A stretch of DNA of 16,161 nucleotides from JBIOJM01 sp044450785 (GTDB lineage: Bacteria; Planctomycetota; Planctomycetia; Isosphaerales; Isosphaeraceae): the NCBI GenBank assembly GCA_044450785.1, contig JBIOJM010000235.1, positions 1-16,161 of the forward strand, given 5' to 3'. How positions within the stretch are numbered: position 1 is the stretch's first letter; every line of letters begins with the position of its first letter. The notes under the pieces were generated by a model. It saw nothing but the letters and a program-made list of their open reading frames with translations. It was not told the DNA's origin and did not search any database. Position numbers and translations under genes: made by a program. Below are positions 7,889-15,700 of this stretch, piece by piece.

Positions 7889-7924
7889 GGGTTCGGGCCC
7901 GCCCTTCTCCACAGGGAGCCGGCC

Positions 7925-10114
7925 GTGTCATTTCCGCTCTTCTGGGCCTTGGGATTCGCGAACCTTCCACTCCTTTATGGTCTGGCGGCGGCGGCGGTCC
8001 CGATCGTGATCCACCTCTTGAACCGCCGCAAGTATCGGGAGGTCTCGTGGGCCGCCATGCAGTTCCTGCTGGCCGCCCTTCGCAAGAATCGGCGGCGCAT
8101 CCGGGTCGAGCAATGGCTGCTGCTGGCGATCAGGACGCTCGTGGTCCTGCTGGTCGTGACGGCGATGGCCAAGCCCTTTCTCGAGACGTTCGGGGCCGTC
8201 ATCGCGGGTCGCCGGACTCATCGGGTCATCGTGCTCGATGCCTCGCTCAGCATGGGATACACCTCGGGCGAGTCCAGCCGTTTCGACCAGGCGAAGGCGT
8301 TTGCGTCTCAACTTGTCAAGGACTCACGGGGCGGCGACGCGATCAGCATCATCTTGATGGGAGCACCGCCGCGGGTCGTGATCGGCGACCCCTCCAAGAA
8401 CCTGGGCGAAGTCAAGAAGGAGATCGACGAGCTGACCCTCTCGCACGGGGGCGTTGACCTGGCCGCCACCTTCAAGAAAGTCGACGAGGTGCTGGACGTC
8501 TCGTCGATCGAGCAGAAGGAAGTTGTCTTCTTGACCGACCTTCAGGCGGCGAGCTGGCGGCCGCCGGAACGGGGCAGCGACGGGCTCAAGCGCGTCCTGG
8601 CTCGACTCGAGGCCCGGCGGCCACGGTCGGTTGTGATCGACCTGGGTAAACCGGGTGGCGAAAACCGCGCGGTCACCGAGCTCAACCTGGCAGCCCCGGT
8701 CGTCACGGTGGGTACGACCGTCCTGGTTCGCGCGGTCCTGCACAATTTTGGCACCGCCCGCTCCGACGGCGTCCTGGCGCGGCTGACGGTCGACGACCGC
8801 CTTGGCCCCCAGGAATCGCTCGATCTTCCGCCGGGCGAGGACGTCCCGGTCGTCTTCCGCGAGCAGTTCACCAGCCCGGGCGATCATCTGGTCGAGGTTT
8901 CGATCGACAACGACCCCCTCGCGCTGGACAACCGGCGGTGGCTGGTCGTGCCGGTCCGCGAGTCGCTCAGCGTCCTCCTGGTCGACGGCCATTTCAAGTC
9001 CGAGCCTTTTCAGGCCGAGACCGACTATCTGGCGCAGGCGCTATGCCCGAGCGAGGAATCGCCGGGACAACCTCGGCCGATTCAGGTGGAGGTCATTCCC
9101 GAGTCGCAACTATCCCATCGCGAGCTGGCGGGCTACGATGTGGTGGTCCTCTGCAACGTCGCTCAGTTCAGTCAGCCGGAGGTGTCCGCCCTCGAGGATT
9201 TCTTGAAGCAGGGGGGCGGGGTAGTCGTTTTCGGTGGAGACCAGGTTGTCGCCGAGAACTACAATCGACTGCTCTACGCTGACGGGAACGGGTTGCTACC
9301 GGCGAAGATCGGCCCCAGCATGGGTGACGCCTCGAAGAAGGAAGCGGGCTTCTTCTTCAATCCGCTGGGCTATCGCCACCCGATCGTCTCGGAATATCAA
9401 GGCGAGGAGGCGCCCGTCACGGCGGGGTTGACCCAGGCTCTCTCCTGGCAATACCACAAGCTGGTTCTTCCTCCGGACACCGAGGCGGAAGTCGCCCTGC
9501 GGTTCGACAGCGGTGATGCGGCCGTCGTGGAAGCGCAGCGCCATGGCGGGACGGTAGTCCTGGTGGCGACCTCGGCCGACACGGGCTGGACGACCTGGCC
9601 AATTCACAAGAGTTACCTGCCGGTGATGCAGAAGATCGTGCTGCGGGCCTCGGCCGGCAAGCTGTCCGAGCTGAACATCCGGGTCGGGCAGCCCTTCGAC
9701 CGGTCGTTTCCGGCGGCCGGGGCGGGGGCCGCGGTCACGGTGGTCACGCCCAAGGGACAACCGGTCGCGACCAAGCTGCAACCGGCCGGCGGGGTGAGCC
9801 GCTTCCATTTCGAGCAGACCGATCTGTCGGGCCGTTATCAAGTGAGGATCGGGCCGCCGCTGGCGCTCGAATCCTCGTTCGCCGCCAACACCGACCCGGC
9901 CGAGAGCGATCTGACCAAGCTGGACCGGACGGCTTTGACCGAGATCCTGCCGGGCTGGAATTTTCAGTACATGACGAGCTCGAGGGAGTTGACCGCGGAT
10001 GCCTCGGCAGTCGGGCGGCGCGGCGAGCTGCACCGTTCCCTGCTCTACGGCCTGCTGCTCATGCTTCTGGTTGAATCGATACTGGCGTGGAAATTCGGGC
10101 ACCATGATTCCTGA
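7925..10114 (+). CDS. BatA-like membrane protein with VWA and GATase-like domains
   Basis: The N-terminus is the BatA-type double-transmembrane domain: a helix at ~15-32, then HLLNRRKYREVSWAAMQFL, a basic KNRRRIR loop and a second helix at ~64-83. A VWA domain follows (~99-270) with DASLS (105-109, DxSxS) and TD at 204-205, but the usual MIDAS threonine position reads V177 (HGGVDL). Residues ~225-325 look like beta-sandwich (a CARDB-type segment ending SIDNDPLALDNRRW). Residues ~404-441 (YDVVVLCNVAQF to GGGVVVFGGD) resemble a class I GATase-like Rossmann fold with no catalytic cysteine. A last transmembrane helix lies at ~706-724. The GTG start is 6 bases after AGGGAG. The length, 729 residues, is that of the long planctomycete-style form, not the ~320-residue BatA. 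Confidence 0.9.
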   Translation: MSFPLFWALGFANLPLLYGLAAAAVPIVIHLLNRRKYREVSWAAMQFLLAALRKNRRRIRVEQWLLLAIRTLVVLLVVTAMAKPFLETFGAVIAGRRTHRVIVLDASLSMGYTSGESSRFDQAKAFASQLVKDSRGGDAISIILMGAPPRVVIGDPSKNLGEVKKEIDELTLSHGGVDLAATFKKVDEVLDVSSIEQKEVVFLTDLQAASWRPPERGSDGLKRVLARLEARRPRSVVIDLGKPGGENRAVTELNLAAPVVTVGTTVLVRAVLHNFGTARSDGVLARLTVDDRLGPQESLDLPPGEDVPVVFREQFTSPGDHLVEVSIDNDPLALDNRRWLVVPVRESLSVLLVDGHFKSEPFQAETDYLAQALCPSEESPGQPRPIQVEVIPESQLSHRELAGYDVVVLCNVAQFSQPEVSALEDFLKQGGGVVVFGGDQVVAENYNRLLYADGNGLLPAKIGPSMGDASKKEAGFFFNPLGYRHPIVSEYQGEEAPVTAGLTQALSWQYHKLVLPPDTEAEVALRFDSGDAAVVEAQRHGGTVVLVATSADTGWTTWPIHKSYLPVMQKIVLRASAGKLSELNIRVGQPFDRSFPAAGAGAAVTVVTPKGQPVATKLQPAGGVSRFHFEQTDLSGRYQVRIGPPLALESSFAANTDPAESDLTKLDRTALTEILPGWNFQYMTSSRELTADASAVGRRGELHRSLLYGLLLMLLVESILAWKFGHHDS

Positions 10115-10117
10115 GGC

Positions 10118-10145
10118 GTAGGTCAGGCTTTCCAGCCTGACCTAC
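10118..10145. repeat. Perfect 12-bp inverted repeat with TTCC loop
   Basis: GTAGGTCAGGCT (10118-10129) is exactly complementary to AGCCTGACCTAC (10134-10145), with a 4-base loop. It fills most of the 47-base gap between two genes, beginning 3 bases after the BatA-like stop and ending 1 base before the next Shine-Dalgarno. No T-run follows, so it is not a classic terminator. The core AGGCT-TTCC-AGCCT resembles, from memory, palindromic intergenic elements common in planctomycete genomes. Confidence 0.8.
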
Positions 10146-10161
10146 TGGAGGTGGGCTGAAC

Positions 10162-12570
10162 GTGACCGACTGGCTTCTGCACAGCTTGGCCGATCGTCTG
10201 GGCGTGGCTCCCCCCGGAGCCGGCGAGGCGACCCGCCCGCACATCCGGTTGGAGCAGCCCTGGACGCAATGGGTCCTGGTATTCACGGTGCTGGGAAGTG
10301 TGGCCTTGATCCTCTGGCTCTATCGTCATGAAGGGAAGGCGCCCTTCGCCTCCAAGCTGCTGCTCGCCGGCGTGCGGATCGCGCTCGTGCTCCTGGCGAT
10401 CTTCATGCTCAGCGAGGCGGTCCTCTCCGTCGAGCGGGAAGGAATCCCCTACATAACGATCCTGATCGATGATTCGGCGAGCCAGCGGATCGCCGACCAG
10501 TACGAAAAGCGCGAGGTCAAGGCGGCGTTGGACGCTCTGGCTGCGCTGGCCCAGGCCGGCGAGACGACGCGGCTGGCCATCGCCAAGGGGCTGATCCTCA
10601 AGGACCGAGCCGGGCTGATCCGGGACCTGGAGAAGCAGCACAAGGTCAGGCTCTATCGCGTCTCGAACGCGGTTCAGTTTCTCGCCGAGGTCGATCGCCC
10701 GGACCAGGTTGAGAGTGCGGCCAAGCTTCTGCGGGCAGTCGAGGCCGAGGGCGGTCAGACGCGGCTCGGCGACGGTGTGCGGCACATCTTGACGGAACTC
10801 CGCGGCGCACCCCCTTCGGCAATCATCCTCTTCACGGACGGGCAGACCACCGAGGGCGAGCCGCTCTCCAAGGCCTCGGAGCTGGCCAAGCGCAAGGGAG
10901 TCCCCCTTTACACCATCGGTCTGGGAAGCGCCGAGCCGGCCCAGGACATCGAGTTGACCGAGCTCCTGGTCGATGACGTCGTGTTCGTCGACGATAACGT
11001 GCGGTTCCAGGCCAAGCTCTTGGCCCGAGGGCTCGCTGGTCAGAAAGTCACAGTCCGACTCAAGGAGCTCGAGCCCGGCTCGAGCGGGACCAATGCCGCC
11101 CGAGAGCTCGATTCGAAGGAGGTGGAACTGCCCAAGGACGGTCAGACGAAGCGAGTGGAACTGGTCCACCGTCCCAAGGTCACCGGCGAGCGAACCTTCA
11201 TCCTGGAGGTCGACAAACGTCCCAGGGAGCTGCAGACAGAGAATAATCGGATCGAGCGCGTCATCACCGTCCGAAAGGAGAAGCTCAGAGTCCTTCTGGT
11301 CGACAGCGAGCCGCGCTACGAGTTCCGGTATCTCAAGAATTACCTCGAACGCGACGAGACCATCGACCTGAACGTGGTCCTGCTCTCGTCGGATCCCGAG
11401 TACAGCGACCAGGACCGATCCGCCTTGCCGACCTTCCCCGCGGCCAAGGACGATCTCTTCTCGTACGATGTGGTCGTCTTCGGCGATGCCGACACCAGTT
11501 TCTTGAGCCAGTCCCAGATGCAGAACCTGGTCGAGTTCGTGACCGAGAAGGGTGGGGGCGTCCTGTTCATCGCCGGCGAGTTGTTCAACCCGCTGTCGTA
11601 TCGCGGCAAACCCCTGGAACTTCTGCTGCCGGTCGAGTTGTCCGACGCGCGCAACCCCACGGCCGTCGGCACGACCGTCACCAGGTTTCGCCCCGAGTTG
11701 ACCCTCGAGGGGCGCGCCAGTCCGATCTTTCACTTCGGCGACGATGACGCGTCGAGCATGCAGATCTGGGAAAAACTACCCGACTTGTTCTGGTACTTCG
11801 AGGCCCCGCGTAAGAAACCGGCGGCACTGGTGTTGGCCGAACATCCGACCGCCATCGGTTCCGACGGCAAATTGCCGCTGGTCCTGTACCACTTCGTGGG
11901 TGCCGGCAAGGCGATGTTTCATGCGTTTGACGACACCTGGCGCTGGCGTTTTCGCGCTGGCGACAAGTATTTCGGACGTTTCTGGGTCCAGACGGTCCGG
12001 TTCCTGGCGCGATCGAGGCTGGTCGGCCAGCGGCAGGCCGAGGTCCAGACCGACCGCCGTCGCTACCAGAGGGGACAGCCCATCCTGTTCCGGGTCCGGT
12101 TCCCGAACCCCGGCCTGGCGCCCTCCAGCGGCGACGTCGTGATCCAGGTCGAACGAACCGGTCAAGGTCCCCGCAAGCTGACGCTCAAGCTCGTGCCGGG
12201 CACGCGCAACGTTTTCGAGGGCGCGCTGCCGCAAGCCGCCGAAGGCGACTACCAGGTCCGGCTCATGCCTCCCCCCGTCCTCGAGGGCCCGATCCCCACG
12301 GCCGGCTTCCGCGTCGAGCCGCCGGTCAACGAATTTGAACACATTGAAATGAACGGCCCCGAGCTGATCCGTGCGGCAGAGTCCACGGGCGGCAAGTATT
12401 ACACGCCTCTGACCGCGGATGCTTTGCTCAAGGACTTGCCCAAGCCATCCCCGGTACCTCTCGACACGGATCCCCCCATTCCGCTCTGGAACACCTGGCC
12501 CGTTCTGACCTTATTCTTGGTGCTGATCACCGTGGAGTGGGTTTTCAGAAAACGCAATCAAATGGTATGA
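10162..12570 (+). CDS. Membrane VWA protein with cysteine-less GATase-like domain
   Basis: The start is a GTG placed 8 bases after GGAGGTG. Two transmembrane helices at ~36-54 and ~66-85 precede a VWA-like domain whose MIDAS elements all appear present: DDSAS (103-107), T200 in GGQTRLGDG, and FTDG with D226. A beta-sandwich-like stretch (~275-375) leads into RVLLVDSEPRYEFRY and then a GATase-like segment at ~435-475 (YDVVVFGDADTSFL to GGGVLFIAGELF), again without the catalytic cysteine of active class I amidotransferases. The C-terminal part is beta-rich, and a final helix at ~779-797 returns to the membrane, ending in RKRNQMV. It has the same domain order as the gene before it with little obvious sequence identity, so the two look like ancient paralogues or paired subunits. 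Databases often label such proteins glutamine amidotransferase, but enzymatic activity is unlikely here. Confidence 0.88.
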   Translation: MTDWLLHSLADRLGVAPPGAGEATRPHIRLEQPWTQWVLVFTVLGSVALILWLYRHEGKAPFASKLLLAGVRIALVLLAIFMLSEAVLSVEREGIPYITILIDDSASQRIADQYEKREVKAALDALAALAQAGETTRLAIAKGLILKDRAGLIRDLEKQHKVRLYRVSNAVQFLAEVDRPDQVESAAKLLRAVEAEGGQTRLGDGVRHILTELRGAPPSAIILFTDGQTTEGEPLSKASELAKRKGVPLYTIGLGSAEPAQDIELTELLVDDVVFVDDNVRFQAKLLARGLAGQKVTVRLKELEPGSSGTNAARELDSKEVELPKDGQTKRVELVHRPKVTGERTFILEVDKRPRELQTENNRIERVITVRKEKLRVLLVDSEPRYEFRYLKNYLERDETIDLNVVLLSSDPEYSDQDRSALPTFPAAKDDLFSYDVVVFGDADTSFLSQSQMQNLVEFVTEKGGGVLFIAGELFNPLSYRGKPLELLLPVELSDARNPTAVGTTVTRFRPELTLEGRASPIFHFGDDDASSMQIWEKLPDLFWYFEAPRKKPAALVLAEHPTAIGSDGKLPLVLYHFVGAGKAMFHAFDDTWRWRFRAGDKYFGRFWVQTVRFLARSRLVGQRQAEVQTDRRRYQRGQPILFRVRFPNPGLAPSSGDVVIQVERTGQGPRKLTLKLVPGTRNVFEGALPQAAEGDYQVRLMPPPVLEGPIPTAGFRVEPPVNEFEHIEMNGPELIRAAESTGGKYYTPLTADALLKDLPKPSPVPLDTDPPIPLWNTWPVLTLFLVLITVEWVFRKRNQMV

Positions 12571-12753
12571 TTCTAGTTTCAGGGCTCTGCTGATTCGTGT
12601 CGTTTGTCTGTTCCCAGGGCGTTGCCCTGGGCTGATATGTTACTGCCCCTTCGGGGCGAAGATGCAATGGTTCAACTTCAGAATTGATCTCTCGGGATAG
12701 CTCTCGCTCATGACTCGAAGGCACATTTAGCAACTACCCAAACGGAGCTCTCG
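12571..12753. other. 183-base intergenic gap inside the gene row
   Basis: This gap is longer and less GC-rich than the other gaps after the MoxR gene. It contains the two-hairpin element at 12613-12657 and, near the end, GGAG at 12744-12747 before the next gene. No protein-like frame is present. A separate promoter for the last gene could lie here, but I cannot point to one. Confidence 0.5.
12613..12657. repeat. Two-hairpin element, probable dispersed intergenic repeat
   Basis: CCCAGGGC (12613-12620) pairs with GCCCTGGG (12624-12631) over a 3-base loop, and GCCCC (12645-12649) pairs with GGGGC (12653-12657) over TTC. The spacer is GCTGATATGTTACT-like. I recall very similar paired hairpins (CCCAGGGC..GCCCTGGGCTG..GCCCCTTCGGGGC) scattered between genes in planctomycetes and other phyla. 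There is no T-run, so any terminator role would be weak. Confidence 0.7.
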
Positions 12754-15700
12754 ATGATGACTCCTCGTCAGTTGGAATCGCGAATCAGGGGTCTGCGCGC
12801 TTCGGTCAGGCGGCTCGTGGCGCTGCATGGGCTGAGCTGGGTACTCGGACTGATCGTGCCCCTGGTGATCCTGGCGGGGTTCGCCGACTGGCTATTCCAT
12901 CTGGACGCGGTGATCAGGGCGGCCCTGCTGGCCGGATTGATCTGCGCTGGGCTCTGGCTGGCGCATCGCCGGGTGCTCCGCCCGCTTTTCGTTCGGTTCG
13001 CCGATCTCGACATCGCCATGCGGATCGAGGAGAGGTGGCCGGGATTGAACGACCGCCTGGCGAGCATGATCGAGTTCATGCACCTGGACAGCAAGGACGA
13101 TCGCCATGGTTCCCGGGCGATGCGGGAAGCGACCGTGCGGCAGGCGGTCGAGGAAGCGAGTACGCTCGACTTTCGCCAGGTCATCGAGCCCCGGCCGGTG
13201 GTCCGCGCGCTGAGCGCCGCATCCGCGGCCCTTGTTGTGGGGGCCCTCTTGGTCCTCGTCGCGCCGGTGACGGCGCGGATTGCCATGAAGCGGCTTTTCG
13301 TTCCGTTCGGGGCGACGAGCTGGCCCCAGCAGACCCATCTCGTCCTCAACGAGCGCGACACCATGCTCAAGGTCGCGCGGGGCGATTCCTTCACGTTGTC
13401 GGTAAGGGTTCGGTCCGGCGACAAGGTTCCGGAATCGGCGCAGGTGACCTATCACTTCGCCGACGGCGAGGACGCCGGCGAGCCTCTCCGCTCGATCGAG
13501 GGTGGGGAATTCCGGGGGCGAATCGAGACGGTCAATCAGCCGTTCCGCTTCACGGTCACGGCCGGGGATGACAGGACATCGATCCGCGACGTGCCCGTCA
13601 AGGTCGTTCCCCCCCCCACGTTGAAGTCGCTCACGGTCCGGCTGATTGCTCCGGAGTACACCGGACTGCCCGCCCAGGTCCTCGCCCCCGGCCTGACACA
13701 GTTCCGCGCCCTCGATGGGACCCGGCTCGAGCTCGAGGCCCTGGCCAGCAAACCCTTGGTGCACGCCGAGCTGCGGGTGGGAGACAAGCCTGCCGGCGGT
13801 GAGCTGGCTTTCGACCAATCTCGTACTCGGTTCAAAACGGCATTCACCGTCAAGGAGAATTTCGCCTTCTGGTTTGATCTGAAGGACACCGAGGGCTTCC
13901 GAAACCGTGAGGCGGTGCGTTACGACTTGCGAAGATTCGCCGACGATGCTCCCCGGGTCGTGATCGATGAACCAAAGACGGACCGCGACATCCCGGCTGA
14001 TGCGACCGTTCCAGTCCGTGTGGTTCTCGACGATGATTTCGGCCTTCAGTCAGCACGGTTGATCTACCGGCTCGCAACTGGTGACTCCGAGCCCCACGCG
14101 GAGGTCGTCATCCCCCTCTGGACGGCCGAGGAGCAAGGACGCGGGGCGTCGGCCGGCTCATTCGTCAAGCACCAGGAAGTTCCCCACAACTGGGACTTGA
14201 CCCCGCTCAAGCTCCCCATCGGGACCGTCATCACGTTTTATGCCGACGCACGCGATTTCGACGCGATCAAGGGACCGAACATCGGCAAGAGCCGCGAGGT
14301 CCGCTTGAGGATCGTGTCGAAGGACGACGCGGCTCGCCAGTTCGACGATGCGCGGCGCGAGCTCCGTGAAGAGCTGGCGCGCGTGCTGACGATGCAGAAG
14401 CAAGCCATGACGCCGGTCGACAATGCGATGCGGAGCTTGTCGCAGACCAATCGACTCCAACCCGCGCAGCGCGACGACCTGAACAACGCGGGGATGATCC
14501 AGCGCCAGGTCACCAGCCGTATCAACAATCGCGACGAGGGGATCGGCGCCAGAATCCGCCACGGGCTCGACGACCTTCGAAACTTCAAGATCGACAACTC
14601 CGACGCCCAGAAACAGATGGAGGAGATGCTCGCGCGGCTCGGAGTGATTCGTGACCAACATCTCGGCCCGGCCGAGCAAGAACTGTCCCGTGCCACCAAG
14701 AGCCTCGACGAAAACGCCGTGTCGAAGACGACGGACCAACCGTCCCGCGCCGCCGACTCGTCATCGAAGCCGGCCACGCCCGAAAAGTCCCAACCCAAAC
14801 AAAAGGATCGCTCGAAGCGTGATGCCCCGGGGGCCGATCGGCAGGTGCCTGGCTCGGATCCGGCCAGATCGGCATTGGCTGAGGCAAAGACGAACCAGAA
14901 GGCCATCGCCGACGAGCTTCAGAAGATGCTTGACGGCCTGAGCGAGTTTGAAACGTACCGGGGAGTGGTCAAGGATGCTCAGGAACTGCTCAAGCAGCAC
15001 GAGCAAACCATGAAGCAGACGACCGAGGCGGCGGCCAAGCCGGAGCTGATGGGAAAGCCGCTCGGCGCCTTGTCGCCGGAGCAGAAGTCGGACCTGGGGA
15101 ACTTGTCCTCGCGTCAGTCTCAGGTCGGCAAGGGCTTGCAGAATCTGCTGGAGCGAATGGGCGAGATGGCCCGGCGGACTGATGAATCGGATCCGCTGGC
15201 GTCCTCGGCGATGCGCGAGGCCGCCCAGAAAAATCAGAAGCAGGGGACGGTCGGCAAGCTCAGCGAGGCCGCCGATCAACTGGAAAAGAACCAGATGGGC
15301 CAGGCCCGGGCGCGCCAGGAGCAGGCCCGCGACGAGCTGAGAGACCTTGTTGATTCGATCCAGAACCGCAGGGAGCGAGAGCTTGCCAGACTGGTCAAGG
15401 AGCTCAAGAACGCCGAGGGCGAACTGGAGAAGACCCGGGCAAGGCAGGCCCAGAACCTGCAGAAGACGCGCGAGGCCCAGAAGAATCCCGATGAGAAAGA
15501 GCGCCGCGAGCAGTTGAAGCGGCTGGCCAAGCAGCAGGCTGAGATCCAGAAGGACCTGGAGCGTCAACTGCAGCGGCTGGCCAAGTTGAGCGCCGACCGC
15601 GCTGCCCGGGCGGGGCAGAACGCGTCCGGCCGAATGAGCCGCGCTCAAGGCAACCTCGACGAAGACCAGGGTGACGAAGCCGGCAAGCGAGAGGAGGAAG

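Noticed and set aside
10118..10145. Rho-independent terminator at the palindrome
   Set aside because: There is no T-run after the stem, and a co-directional gene with its Shine-Dalgarno starts immediately downstream.
10123..11733. 536-codon open frame on the - strand
   Set aside because: It is a shadow of the second VWA gene, whose membrane, MIDAS and GATase-like motifs are unmistakable. The antisense product has no recognisable motif.
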